Shown one piece after another: positions 47,322-62,000 of a stretch of 64,000 bases of DNA. The stretch is taken from assembly GCA_021209875.1 (NCBI GenBank), contig JAGYVD010000003.1:744001-808000 (forward strand). The letters run 5' to 3'. Made by a program: the position numbers and the translations under genes. Below the pieces are notes generated by a model. That model was given only the letters and a program-made list of their open reading frames with translations, was not told the DNA's origin and did no database searches. The stretch's first letter is position 1. Each line of letters starts with the position of its first letter. Source of the stretch: Rosellinia necatrix. Taxonomy: Eukaryota > Ascomycota > Sordariomycetes > Xylariales > Xylariaceae.

Positions 47322-49889
47322 TCATGAATCGCCCTGCAAGGCGGCAGTAAGGTGGTCTGCCTCGTCGTGAGCGTGCTGTTCAAGCTTCATTCTCTTGGCT
47401 GCGGGCTCGTCGCTTTCCAACTCTTTCATCTGACTTTTGAGTTCCTGGAGCTCCTGCTCCATCTCGTCCAGGCGTCTCTTGAGGCTGTTTTCCCGTCTAT
47501 GACTATCGTCCAGCTGTCGTTGGATCTCCTCGCGATGCGCGCGCTCAGTGGCCGCTTCTTTGGCGGACATCTCGGCCGAATGACGATAGTTATCGGCAGT
47601 CTGGTTATCCTGCTCGAGCTGCTGCAGGCGTCCGCGATATAGTTCATTGATAAGGTCTAGCTCGCTGACACGTGTTTTAAGACTAGAGTTGGCAGCAATG
47701 AGCTGCTCGTGGGTCTGGGGAGCGTCGAGGGATTGTTGCTCGCCATTAGTCGGCGAGGGAGCGCGGCCAGGGGAGTTGCCAGGGAGAGGATAATGCAAGC
47801 TGTCGGGCTGGAAGTGGTCCATGGCCTGGAAGGCCGTGAGGCTGGGGTCGTAGACGTTGGGGGTCGCGGTCCGAGACAGCGGCGAGTCATTATTGCCGTG
47901 ACCGTTCACTGCTTTCTGCTGGGATGCTCGAACAGCCGCTAGCGCGGCAGCGGTCGCGGCAGCATTCGCAGCATCGGGGCTCTGGAAATTATTGCCATTG
48001 TGGCCGGCAGGGAGGCCTTGCTGGAATCGAGTTAGAGGCGACGGGAGGAAGTGGGAGGCACATTTGCACCGGCGTAGACAAACCTTCTTCTTCTGCATGT
48101 CTGGCCGCATTGTCTTGACACGATTGCGGCTCTTGATGACGTCCGTCTTCAGCGAAATGGGTCGTGGGCGGCCATGCAACTTGAGGAATAGACCGCAAGC
48201 ATTGCAAAGCACCGAACCCATCTCGTCGCGACGCCATAGTGGCGTCGTGGAGGTGCTGCAGTTCTGGCAGGTGGGCTTTGTTGAGTGGACATCGCCGTTA
48301 GCATTGGCAGTAGGTGCTGCGGAAGCAGTGGGATGTGAGGCCATCATCTTGACCGCGGGCGGCTGACGGGCGCGATATGGATAAGGGAGATACGTCAATC
48401 AATTATCAGTCAACTCGATGGAGTGATAGATTGATAGGACGATTAGATATGATAAAAAATTTGGGAGGTGGGACGGAAAGTACCAAACGCGGATAGAGGG
48501 AAAAAGAGACTGCCCCACTTAGGCCCATGTGGGCCAACTTGATAAGAATCAAGAGCTACAAAACCGGTGATTGGCCGGCCAGACCCTGACCCACAGAAAC
48601 AGAGTAAAGCCAATGCGCACGCGAAGTGATGAAAGCTCAGGGAAAAGATAACTGAAGCGATAAGCTGTGGCTCGCTCCGACTCATTGGGCAGGGGCCTGC
48701 CGAGTTCCATACTGTTACATGTGATATGCCATAAAACCAAACGAATTGGACGCACTGGCGCCGATGGCCAGAGAGTGGATGATAGATAGGGCAATGGAGA
48801 CTACCAGGGTCCGGATCGGAGGCGACAGAGAGAGATGACAAGGGGGCAAGTAAACGAGCTCTGTAGTTGTAAACACGTACCAGGTTACCAGACGGCGTTG
48901 GCGCATGCGCCGCCGGCGATGAAACAATATGATTATTCATTGCCACTGGGAGTGGTGCGACAATCGGGATCTGCACCTGCATCTGTGTTGGCGCTGGCAT
49001 TGGGATTGAGGCCGGTGCTGGCGCGAGGCCGACGGTTGCCTCGACAGTCGGAGCCGTGGCATAGGTGAGAGGAAACTGCATGGGTGCTGCTGATGTCGAT
49101 GTCGGTGTCAGGGTTGGCTGTGGCGGCAGCGGCGGCGGCGTGCTAGCAGCAGCGGCCGTGGCAGCGGCGATGGCGGTAGCTGTAGCAGCTGTAGGAGTAT
49201 TCGGCAGGACTTGGTCTTGAATGTCCAACTCTTGCGCAGGTGCTTCCGTTGCTTCCGTTGTTGTCGCTGGCGTTAGCGTCGGGGTGTCTGTAGGCGCGGG
49301 AGGGCTTGCAGGTCTGTTTTAATAGGACTCATTTAGTTTCCAGCGCGTGCAGAGCATGGTACAGAAATGAAGCACATCAGTGTTATAACCAAAACGTGAA
49401 ATGGGATGTGATTCGATTCGGTGCCCCGGGGCCAATGGCAAACAATGGTCAAAGGGAGTTGCCTCGTTGATCGCGCTGGTGCGATGAGTGAATGGGCATA
49501 GCAATAGGCATAACGCAAATGGCGGTCATCATCCCGGTATTACCTATGTTTGTCCCAGTAGACACGCGACTTGGTACGAGTCCTGCCCTAATCGGCCGTG
49601 CATACAAGCTCGTGGCAACATTACCTTCAAGATTATGACACCGCGCACCAGTCCTGCTACGCCAAAGTGTATATGTCCCCCACACACCCACCCTATTGAT
49701 TCCATCCGAGTTCGAAAAGACTGTCTGTACTCACTTCAATTGCGGCGAACCTGTCGCACCGGTCACCAGAATCGCGGTTTCGGGAAGTTGGGCGATCGCG
49801 GCAGAGGCTGTGGGTGATGGCGAGCCCGGTCGCGATAGAGCCTCGGCAGCAGCCGGCGCAGGTGTTGTGGCCCTTTCTTCCTCCATCAT
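47322..49889 (-). CDS. areB: GATA-type transcriptional regulator AreB (ASD-4/Dal80-like)
   Basis: Nitrogen-metabolism GATA factor of 521 residues in 4 exons: 49889-49735, 49313-48881, 48362-48084 and 48020-47322 (1,566 nt). A Pro/Ala/Thr-rich N-terminus (1-195) leads to one C-x2-C-x17-C-x2-C zinc finger, CQNC (228-231) to CNAC (249-252), followed by the basic tail [20 protein letters not shown]-terminal coiled coil (about 390-505) with repeated leucines is the hallmark of AreB, NreB and ASD-4 and serves dimerisation. In A. nidulans and Fusarium these proteins counteract or modulate AreA. The 421- and 518-nt introns are unusually long for this genome. AreB orthologues are known to give several transcripts, and the exon-3 frame stays open upstream (in-frame ATG at 48398), so a short isoform starting in intron 2 is plausible. 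Intron 3 (63 nt) is in frame. Confidence 0.9.
48363..48880 (-). promoter_or_regulatory. GATA-site-rich intron 2 of areB (possible internal promoter)
   Basis: The 518-nt intron carries nine HGATAR words on either strand: 48403, 48424, 48432, 48450, 48540, 48646, 48658, 48780 and 48784. About one to two would be expected by chance. Two pairs are tandem. With an in-frame ATG just inside exon 3's open frame, this could be an autoregulated internal promoter. Confidence 0.45.
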
Positions 49890-51419
49890 TGATTAGAGTA
49901 TTGGCGACAAAGCTCCGTCAAGAGCGAGAATCAACTCCAATTCTGGCGCGGCACGGCCGATCCCCGATGCCCAAAGCTTTGTCCGGCTCTAGCAGTACCC
50001 AGAAGAGGAGAACTCCCCGCTGCGTGCGTGCGTGGTACCTATCACGCCTGGAACGACAAAAACAGGGTATGGCAGGAAATGACTCTAGGTCGAAGGCCCG
50101 GAGGATGGAGAGGCGAGGCCGATGCTCTAGATTATGGGTATCTCGCTGGCAGTGGTGGAAGAAACAACGACAAGAAATGCGGTTCAAGACTCGTGCTCAC
50201 GCGCGGTCCAGTAATCCCGACGGCCCTGGGGGGTCGGCAGTGGATGCTCGGGCGGGCTCGACTACCTAACCAAGCTGGCTAACACAAAGGGTTCTCGAGT
50301 AGAGGGTGGGCATCTGCTTGAGGTACCTGGCAGGCTGTAACTATGGCGCCTTATCGCAAGAGTAATATCGCAAATGATAGACAGGTAGATAGATAGGAGA
50401 GACGAGGTTCTGGCCCGGAGGTATTATAAATTTTTTCCCCCAGCAGGTCAACACGCCGCCTAGAGCCGTAGACCAAGTACATATAACTACATGGATTCGT
50501 CCGCCTCTCTGGTATTACACTGCAGAACAATTGATTGGATCCCGCAAGTACCGGCCAATCAACCCCCAGAATACCCTTAATATTTTTCATCTTTTTCCTA
50601 AGGAGACCCATAGTCGTAGCCTTAGGTAGGTGCTTACAGTAGGTCCCAGGTAACAATAATCAGCTTGTCGCATCACCTGATTGGCTGTCACTCCAGTTAA
50701 GCCCACGCTAGAATCCCCATCCGTATCTAGGCACTTTCCGTCGGTTTGGGCTCCCTTATCTTGCATCAATCTGAAGACGTAATTCAAGACAAAGCAAGAC
50801 AAGGCAATCTCAATAAGATCACTGCATTCTCTGCATCAAATAGGTGAGAATTGCTTAATGGTGCACGTGTGCCAAATTCATCGATTGTCGCTTTGCTCTC
50901 TTCTGTTGCTCCCGGACGCCGGCGATCAGATGTTAACTACTTGTACCTACCTGGTAGATACCCACCCAGGCAGGTACCTGCTAAGTACCTGCTGTCAGCA
51001 CCTCTGGGAACCTCCTCATTCATTCAGACGTATATAGTACCTAGCACCTACATATAAAGTATTAATTTCGAGGGATTGGACGTACTCAGTACCTCTCCTA
51101 GCCACGCTTGTATCAGATAAGCGCTGATTTGTATCCCAGCAGGTGCATTATCAATAGGTCCACAATTGATAACAGCTGACAAAATATGGGGCTTTGCTGG
51201 CCAGTGAAAACATCCCGGAGATCTAGTGCCAATTTTAGCTATGCTGAGAACTTCAACTCTTGGAAATCTCAACATTGCAAGTAGCACTATCCTCACCACG
51301 CGCTTCTCGGTGCAAGAGATTTTTAATCCGGCCCTTACACTATTGGCTCAACCAACATCTATAGTTGACAAGCCTATACTATATACTCATCACTCACTAA
51401 TCGGCCGTCTGCACGCAAT
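49890..51419. other. divergent spacer, areB / krr1
   Basis: The 1.5 kb between the head-to-head start codons of areB and krr1. It holds a GATA-site cluster at 50351-50397 and TAGGTA/ACCTA words near 50945-51000. ORFs of up to ~150 codons near 49814-50269 overlap areB exon 1 antisense and are not supported as genes. Confidence 0.5.
50351..50397. promoter_or_regulatory. cluster of GATA-factor sites upstream of areB
   Basis: Within 47 bp lie TTATCG (50351), TGATAG (50375) and two overlapping AGATAG (50387, 50391), about 460-510 bp upstream of the areB start codon. Closely paired HGATAR sites are the classic AreA/AreB binding arrangement. Auto- or cross-regulation is inferred. Confidence 0.4.
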
Positions 51420-53832
<2,413 letters not shown>

Positions 53833-54696
53833 TGGATCATTTTCAGCAGTCGATCAGCCGGCTCACCCGATCATCTGCCTGCCATTAGCAGATACAATGG
53901 CAGGCCCTTATCAGAGCCACGATGCTTAATTACCACTATGAATCCAGGTCATAGAAGGAACCCAGTTGCCCGATCATCCCTTTTTATATAGTATACCCTC
54001 GCAATGAAGCACGTCGTAATATGGACCGGGGCAATATTGCCATTCCTCCCGGCCCAACCCTCTCTCGTGGTGATATGATTAATCATAAACGATTGTGCAC
54101 TCAGCTTCGAAGGGATTTAAGCAGCTTGTCTTTAGGATATGACAGAGGTTAGATATTAGCAACGAAGACTCTGGTGAAGACTGAACGCTTAACACAAGAT
54201 GGTCTTCTCACTGGGCCAGAGTACAGCGGTGGAATGGTAAAGGGGTCTGAGATAGACCTGCTGTTTCCGGCATGAATACGGGGAGGAAAAGACAATACTA
54301 GTTACAAAAATGCTGGAAACCGTGAAGTTCACGAGATGGAGTAACATTGAATGAATGATGTTATGTTGCTTTGCAAGATACGATTACCCTGTAGGAAGCT
54401 AATTATGCTGACCAGTCTTAAAGGCATCAAGTAAGAATGCCCCCGCCAATACGCCAGCTCCATTCAGTGACAGGAATGCCGATTCGAGCCCCATAGTACC
54501 CACCTGCCCCTCTATGATCAACCTTATCGGCTTTTATCGAAAAAGTTGTGCTTGCGAACCCCTCCATGCGCATCTGTGGTCTGCATATGAGCTCATAGGG
54601 CGGACGTATGATCTATCCAAACCAAGATAATTTCCAAGTCGAACAACAAGCACAAAGATTGCTATTAGCCTCGCGGCACCCTTTCCCCCTACTAAT
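53833..54696. other. intergenic spacer
   Basis: 3' flank of krr1 and 5' flank of hgh1, which lie in tandem. No ORF, repeat or RNA gene is supported. Confidence 0.5.
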
Positions 54697-55994
54697 ATGT
54701 CGACAGAATTAGAAGAGGTAGGTTACGCTCTTTGCCAAATATTGGTCGGCAGGGCTAATTTCAGCATCGGAAAGCTCGTCGGCCTGGTGATTGATCGAAA
54801 CCCTCAGGTCCGAGCGATCGCCGCAGAGCATCTCGTGCCATATTCGATATCACAACCTACCATCTTCAAAGGCGATAATCTCAAACCCATCCATAATTTA
54901 AAGCTACTAATCAAAGATCTCCCAGTACGTTATGAGTTTCACATCACGTTGTTGTCATCCCGCCCTGTGAAGATGATCATCTAATGAGACATGGCCCCCA
55001 GAATATCGCCGAACATATCCTTACAATTCTCATAAATCTCTCTACCGATCAGGAGATACTCGGAAATCTGACTTCGGATGACCGGTTCATAACCGAAGTT
55101 TTAAGGCAAATCATCGTAAGTGTGCAGGCGTGATACAGCTACGGTCAGTTGCCCACCATCTCACTAACACCACGATAGATCCCGACGGAGCCCAATGCCA
55201 ACCTCCTGTCCATGCTGCTTGCCAATCTCTCCAAATCGGATTCTTTTGAGAGAATTTTACACAAGAAGCAGGCCCCACCAGATGAATTGAGGTCGGACGA
55301 TTTAGTAATAAATCAGCTCGTCGACCTGTTCGTGAAAGAAGCCGCATACAACAAGCACGCCGACTTCGACCACCTATCTTACCTGTTCGCCGACCTCACC
55401 AAGCACGCCGCAGTGCGGCAGCACTTCATCCGGCGGCAGGCGTACGACGGCGTGATCCCGATCACGAAGCTGAAGGTGTTCACGGAGCACCGGTCGGCGG
55501 TGCGCCGGAAGGGGGTGGCGTCGACGATCAAGAACGCGGCCTTCGACGTGCCGTCGCACGCGCTCTTCGTGGCCGCGGACGAGATCGACATCCTGCCGTA
55601 CATCCTGCTGCCCATCACGGGCAACGAGGAGTACGACCTGGACGAGGCCATGGCCATGCTGCCGGACCTGCAGCTGCTGCCGCCCGACAAGCAGCGCGAC
55701 CCGGACCCCAACGTCGTCCAGACCCACGTCGAGACGCTGCTGCTGCTCTCGACCACGCGCGCCGTCCGCGACCGCCTGCGCGAGGTCAACGTGTACCCCG
55801 TCATCCGCGAGACGCACGCGCGCGTGCAAGACGAGGGCGTCCAGGACGCCTGCGATCGCCTAGTGCAGGTGCTCATGCGGGACGAGGACGAGGAGGAGGG
55901 GAAGGGGGAAGGGGATGAGAAGCCCGAGCCGCGCGTGCGGGAGATAATGGACGATGAAGAGGAAGACGACGACGACCAGATAGTCGAGGTGTAA
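54697..55994 (+). CDS. hgh1: Hgh1-like eEF2 chaperone (armadillo-type)
   Basis: Orthologue of yeast HGH1/human FAM203, a cytosolic armadillo-repeat factor that helps fold elongation factor 2 with TRiC and Hsp90. 366 residues in 4 exons: 54697-54717, 54775-54924, 55002-55115 and 55179-55994 (1,101 nt). Family wording is clear: RAIAAEHLVPYSISQPTIF, NLKPIHNLKLLIKD, ILINLSTDQE, LLSMLLANLSKSD, VFTEHRSAVRRKGVASTIKN, EEYDLDEAMAMLPDLQLLPP, QTHVETLLLLSTTRAVRDRL and CDRLVQVLMRDE, followed by an acidic Glu/Asp tail (from about residue 330). Intron 1 (57 nt) is in frame; its acceptor is GGAAAG rather than the earlier TTTCAG, because only that keeps EELVGLVIDRNPQVR in frame. Codon usage becomes strongly GC-rich in the last exon. 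Confidence 0.92.
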
Positions 55995-56691
55995 ACAAAG
56001 CAGCTGCTGTAAATTGCTGCTTAGGGTTCACCCCCCTCCCTTTTTGACAGCATGCGCAGACGACGCTAAGAAATGGGCTGCGGGACGACCCACGATCACG
56101 CGAAGTGCATACCTGTGAGTAACCAAGTCTTGCTTGGTGTAGGGGTAATATCTGAGCGCGAGGAGCTTGGCGAGACTGGGGAAGCACATCATCGAAGCAC
56201 ATCATCGAATCCAACATGCCTACGTAGATCAAAGATTCAAAGAATTAATTACTTGAAGTACGCAGCACGGAAATTTTCTAGGAGCTCAAGTTTATCAATC
56301 AAAATAACCCGCAAGCCATAACGCAGCGCACCTCCCGCACACAACACCCGTCTGCATATTTCTATTCTCCATATTCATCACGGTTAGGCGATCCGCCCAG
56401 TTGCTTACAGCCCCAGATAGACGTGTCCTAGGCAACTAGAGTCTAGCATACATCGGCGCTAGGCTCTTCTCTCAGGCTCAACTTCATAGTGGACATGCCA
56501 TAGGTCGACTACCTAAAAGAAAATCCGTCAGGGTTGTTACCCATGATCTATCTACCTTCTACCTTTTGGGACATATGAGGTATTGGACATGCCACCTCAA
56601 TTGCACCGGATTTCCTCTGTTTCCCATTCATTATCTCCTGCAGTTCTGCCTCTTCGAATAGCAAAATCCGTTACCACCAGACAGAGGAGAG
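55995..56691. other. intergenic spacer
   Basis: 3' flank of hgh1. A 15-bp direct duplication of the AAGCACATCATCGAA type occurs at about 56184-56210. No gene supported. Confidence 0.45.
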
Positions 56692-57954
56692 ATGGCGAAC
56701 TCGATAGCAGCCACAAATATGCAGTTTCCACCTTACGATCCCACACGTAACCCCCTAGATTTCAGCCAAATTTAACGGGGACAGGTTTGCAGATGTGGGT
56801 ATAGAATGCATCCCGCCGTCAGAAGGCGAAGAAGGAGCGGCGGCCAGTGGCGACGCCGACGATGACGATGTGAAGATGAATCTTAGTAGGTGGTACTGCA
56901 TCGATAGTGCTGCGCTGAATCCTCTGTCCTAACAATTGCAATAGCGTCAAAGTTAAGTATCTGGCCGAGGTAGAAAATGCTCTCCTCGGAAAACGCGATA
57001 TCCTCGGAAGATCCGCCATTTTTGATGCTTTGTGGGATTACCCTGACAACCGGATGTTCGACTATCTTGCGTCCAACATCCCGCCGGGTTCCTCAATGGT
57101 AAACCACCGCGACACGATGCAGGGGGAAGGCGCGCTAGATTACGCAATTACGGCCTCTCGTATGGATGCTGCCGAGTTCCTCTTTCTCATCGGCGCGGAT
57201 GGGGATCAAATAGACATGGTCTTGGACAGCGTTTTGCACAACCTCAACACGTCTAATCTAAACCATATATATCTACTATCACGTCGTGGATTCAAGATCC
57301 TGGCCAGAACCATACTCTATTATTTTTATTCGCGTCTTTAACGGCCAACACATCAAAAAACTTGATGGAAGCCTAGCCGACATACGGCGGGATCTTTACA
57401 CGTCTCCGCGTGCACAACTCGACCAAGACAGCGCGCTTGTCTTAGTGCACCTTCCATAAACACATGTATGACTCCAATACCACTGATGAAAAATAGCCTA
57501 ACTAGTGTGAATAGTGCACCCTACTTTTTGTACGTCCCAAGTAGCAACTGCCAGATGCCACACCTAACATTCTGTGCAAGCCCCTCCTAAGACAACACGC
57601 GCTAGACATGGGATATCCGGCATCTTCTATTGACTGGCTTATATCGTTATTTCTCAACTCCATCAAGGTTTCGTCCCATACAAATCTCTCTTATATGGAC
57701 CCCCTATTCAAGTCACATACCGGAACAAACCGCAATTACCACGATATAGAGGGATCAACTTTTATTATGGTATGTCGTTCCGTGCTCGATTTATGTTCGC
57801 ATTAACATTTCTAGTTTCCATATCTCATTCTTCGAAGTGCAAAGTCCCAAAAACAAATGCGGAAGAACACCATAGACCTGCAGTCTATGCTGGTTTTATT
57901 ATAGCCAAAAAGGTCTCGGAATTTGGCGATCATCAAGCTGACCATTTGGCCTAA
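56692..57954 (+). pseudogene. ankyrin-like N-terminal part of a CorA-like protein, frame-broken
   Basis: Coding-like segments occur in order but in shifting frames: MANSIAATNMQFPPYDPTRN (from 56692), an acidic stretch, ankyrin-like GKRDILGRSAIFDA and GALDYAITASRMDAAEFLFL (to about 57280), SRSWPEPYSIIFIRVFNGQ and LADIRRDLYTSPRAQL (57280-57460), HALDMGYPASSIDWLISLF (57597 on) and FPYLILRSAKSQKQMRK (about 57817-57880). A GTATGT...TCTAG intron at about 57770-57816 joins the last two well. Other junctions need indels or in-frame TAA/TAG/TGA read as sense, and no GT-AG pair repairs them all. It is either a decayed gene or one with assembly errors. Ankyrin repeats followed by a CorA-like membrane end is a common Pezizomycotina architecture. 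Confidence 0.42.
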
Positions 57955-58047
57955 CATCCTCTTGATATATTTGAAGCTAGCGTAGCCGAAATTCTTACCC
58001 ATGCCGATACATACATAGATCCACGACGGCGAGTATCACGGCCGGAT

Positions 58048-59004
58048 ATGATGGTGGAGCACAACTTTATGTTCAGGATTGCTGACATTAGAGAAGAATT
58101 AGCCATGATACAGGAGATTCTGGCGCAACAGCTCGATATTCCGGAGAAATTAATTACGGATTACGAAACAAAAAGCCCGACATTAGGATATTCTCAGAGC
58201 CATTCAGTTTTCCACCGAGAAATATATTCAAACATACGTGAAGATGAAGTAGAACGCTGGGAGGAGGTAAAACGCTCCACTGACAAAATTAAAAATTACC
58301 AAAAGCGCGCGAGAAAAACCGACAGCAACGCGGAGAGGGTCGAAAAAAGGATTCAAGACCAACTGAAATTGAAGCGAACACACGTCAGCATTAACGACGC
58401 TCGTGCCAGTCTAATTCTCAGCACCGCTGTTATCGGATTTACCGTCATTACCATCATCTTCGCCCCACTTGCCTTCGTCACAGCCCTGTCCCCTCCCCTT
58501 ATCGACGGGCTTCTGAAAAACCAGTTTCAATTTGGCGGAACAGATGGCTCGTCAAGTGCGGATGCGGGATCACAGACTATGGGCGCCTATACCACTAAAT
58601 ATGTTGGGACATGGTTTCGTACGTTGTTCAACTTTCTTCCTCTTTGTCTTAATTTACCCTGCCTCGCTCAGCGACTGCCATCCACTGATATTATAAAAGT
58701 TGTGGCCGAGATCGCGTCTCTGGCCGTTACGGTTATCATTGTCTTGCTTTCCCTCTGGTTCCTCGGTGGCACGAGGAGTTTTGCCGCGGTACAAGGGAAC
58801 CAACCCAGGGGAACGAAGCCAAGCCGCTGGTATCATCTCAAAAGTAAGCCGGTGGATGAGGATTCAATAGCCAGTGAAACGGATAGCGACTCTGATTCAC
58901 CTGAGAACATCCCTATATTACCCGAAAAGATAGGTGTTCGAAAAAGGGTTCATAAATTCCTTCGCCGTAGGGGGCCACGTACATCCCCTGAGGGCTTACC
59001 TTAA
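58048..59004 (+). CDS. CorA-like membrane domain protein (C-terminal part)
   Basis: Open from 57955, with ATG at 58048. A coiled-coil region (about 1-115: REELAMIQEILAQQL, RWEEVKRSTDKIKNYQKRA) precedes two transmembrane helices. TM1 is about 128-148 (LILSTAVIGFTVITIIFAPL). TM2 follows a short loop and the sequence AYTTKYVGTWF. This is the layout of CorA-like Mg2+ channel C-termini, but the canonical GMN loop is not seen, so ion transport is doubtful. An 81-nt in-frame intron (58619-58699; GTACGT...AAAAG) should be removed, giving VGTWFLVAEIASLAVTVIIV and 291 residues. The Ser/Asp-rich basic tail is cytosolic. Upstream ankyrin-like sequence belongs to the same gene but appears damaged, so whether this part is expressed is uncertain. 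Confidence 0.62.
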   Translation: MMVEHNFMFRIADIREELAMIQEILAQQLDIPEKLITDYETKSPTLGYSQSHSVFHREIYSNIREDEVERWEEVKRSTDKIKNYQKRARKTDSNAERVEKRIQDQLKLKRTHVSINDARASLILSTAVIGFTVITIIFAPLAFVTALSPPLIDGLLKNQFQFGGTDGSSSADAGSQTMGAYTTKYVGTWFRTLFNFLPLCLNLPCLAQRLPSTDIIKVVAEIASLAVTVIIVLLSLWFLGGTRSFAAVQGNQPRGTKPSRWYHLKSKPVDEDSIASETDSDSDSPENIPILPEKIGVRKRVHKFLRRRGPRTSPEGLP

Positions 59005-62000
59005 AGCGAAAGCCCAGGGACAGTCTCATAGACATGGTTCGAATTCAGTCTGCAAGGTTAATTGGGTATATTTTTGGACGCTATATTTGGCGCGAGACTT
59101 CAATCGGCGTGCGATGTATCTCTTCCGTTGGTACCGGCTTTGGTATGACGGGAGCAGTTTGAACATCAGATTATGCTAGACTGATTAATCAAGCTCGGCT
59201 ATAACTTCTCGTCCCCCAAAAAAATATCTCTTTTTCGTAGTTTCGTGAGATATAGTTTTACGCCTCGTATCGAGTTCAATCTTTACCTCTTCACAGTTCA
59301 TCCAAAAGAAGATACCTTCAATTCTTGCCATTCACGAATAGTATAATCTACAGTTGTTAAAGGTACTAGAATAGTAGTAGTCATCAGTGAAGCCTATATC
59401 TTTCTCGTCAAGCAAGCCGCACTCGCGAGAACTATCTGGCTGGTCATAGGATTGCCTTGGCCACTTCACCCTAGTGCTGAAGCCCACTTTGCAGGCCGAC
59501 AAAACTCTACCGCTACGGAACGCCCAGTTTAACTAACGCTATTGTATCCTTATGCAATCATTTACCATTCTCTAGATCCTATTCCATAATTTTTAAGTGT
59601 ATTCGATGCGAGCGGCAGGATTACAAGGCTCGTTCGTTATATCTACTCTTTAGCCAGACGAATAATTCCTATACCTAGCCTTTTGAAAATTATACGTCAA
59701 GATTTCTCGAGAATAGGTGTTGACCTCAGTTCAGGAATTATATTCCAGCTTCATATATGCCTCTTGAATTTGATAGGATAGCATAGACAGCGAATGTATT
59801 TGCAATGGTATTGATTAGCAAGGGGTGAGTGGGGGTAGAGATAAGTCGGGCTAGGACGGCAGATAGATGTTAATTCTACGAGGCCCGGCATCTCTCTTCC
59901 ACCCTACCTAGATTAGCATGCTGTCATTGTATTATTCAATTGCAACACTAAAACTATGACAAAAACCCATCAACATATATTCATTTCTGCATATTACTCT
60001 GCATTACACGCAGCACCCCCCCTCTCTTCCCCCATTACGTCTCGAGGGTATGCTCGTATCAACCGAGGAACGACGGGCCAGAGACAACCTATATGAATAC
60101 CTAACGGCTAGATCTTTGTTATTAGGGTTGGAATTGCGGCGGGCATGCCACAGATTTAGCACGCTCTGCGCTGACACACGAAAACGGGATTACTGTATGT
60201 AAAAATGAATATATCCCCAGAATGCGTATAAGCACCGCACCCACTAGCTCGTGCAATTGGATACCATCCCATCGCTTGCCCTATCTTCTCAATAGTATGG
60301 AAGTTGGCAAAATAGCTGCGTCATGGCTCTCCCAGTCGTGGCAGCATTTGACAGCTGTGGCGTGAAGGTGAGTGCTACAGTTCTCTCCCGTGATGGGCCT
60401 GCCGCATGCCGCGCCTATATCGCCTTGTGGCGCCGCCCAAGGCAAAGGGGATTTTTGTACTGTCTAGAGGGTGCCGTTGCTGAGCAGTGTCCGGTTATCT
60501 TCTTCGCGCTATTCGCTTGTGGCGAAGTTGTTGCTTTGTTGGTTATCGAGAATCTGACGGAGATTTCCGCTTTCGTCATGTATTTTTGCATTCAATATTT
60601 CCCATGTGGTGCGTTGCTGTAAGGCGCGGGATGATTCGGCTTCAGAGACAAATCCGCAATGGCCTAAGCGGTACCAAATATACAACCTACGTCCCATAGC
60701 CCCATAGTAGTATCCCACAACTAGGGGTATTGTGGGATTTATTAATCTTCTTGAAGACTAGATTGCACAATACGATGGACAACTTTGATAATTTTATTTG
60801 CCTAGCTAAGTCATCTCTCCGGGGATCCTAGTTAGTCAGGCTGTGTCCATCCAGAGGGATAAATAAAATCCTACCTCTGTGCACTTTTAAATTATTCAGC
60901 CATTCTAGGGCAAGCAGAACCAATAGGCCAAGAAATAAAGTGTTCAATCGGTTCGTAAAGCGCTCTTTGTCATGGAAAAACGATGCCGTTAAGCCATCAT
61001 CAAGATTAGGGGTATCTTTGTGGCCTGCCACACCCAGACTTTTGTTTAATTGTTAACTACACAGCATATAGGTAGCCCATCTGCATAAAATAAATCTGAT
61101 CTAGGGTCTGTTACAGTCACCAAGGTAGTGCAATCCCGCCAAAACAGGCTATTCTACTCATTGCATAAAAGTCTTGTTAACCTTATCCAAAATTTGTTAG
61201 TTTGGGAATCCCAAAGTGACTTTCCAGTAGCTAGTTACGTAACGTTTTTTGTTGTGATCGCCTGAGTACTTGTAGCGGTGGCTTCCTTGCTTATAGTTAC
61301 ACTATCAGGTTACGTGGGGAGTTTGCTTTTGTAGCTTCATCCCGCCTCCGTAGCATGTATCCGATGTCTTACGAGATGAATACTATAATTAGATGAATCA
61401 CCCCACAGAGGCCCCCTACGTAACCGCGAGCCCGTAGTCTTCGGTAACTAAATCGGCGATATCAGCGTTTCGTCGCCTCGAGAAGAGTCTTTGGCCAAGT
61501 GATGGGCATCGAGCCACAATGAGAAATCAGGAATGGTCGTATTGATGGTTCAAGGAGAGGGCGCGTGTGGCAACGTGCGAATCTCATTGGCCACGGACAG
61601 CCCGGGCTCTCTAGCGACATGTTTGTCCTTGAGTGGACTAATCGGCACTTACGGGTCTTCATATGGTCAGATTTACCTAACCTACTACACAATTGCCTGC
61701 TCTCTATTAGCATTGATGTACATAATGGTAGTAATGTACCCCATAACAGTGCCCTCTCGTAGTCTCGCCCCCTGTAGACATGTCTCTAGCCGTGACTTTA
61801 GGGACCCATTGCATCATCTCACCGTTCCCGGAGATTTACTGTCCTGGCTCCTTGGCCGGCATCACTTCGTTCGGCAACCAGCAGTATTTTGCAGTTCCGT
61901 CATCGTCGTCCCGGCTTGGCTAACTCTTGTTTTGACCGTTGACTCTCTGGGCGAGATGAAGAGACTCCTTTCTTTGGGTTGCGAAGGGGCTTTGTTGAAG

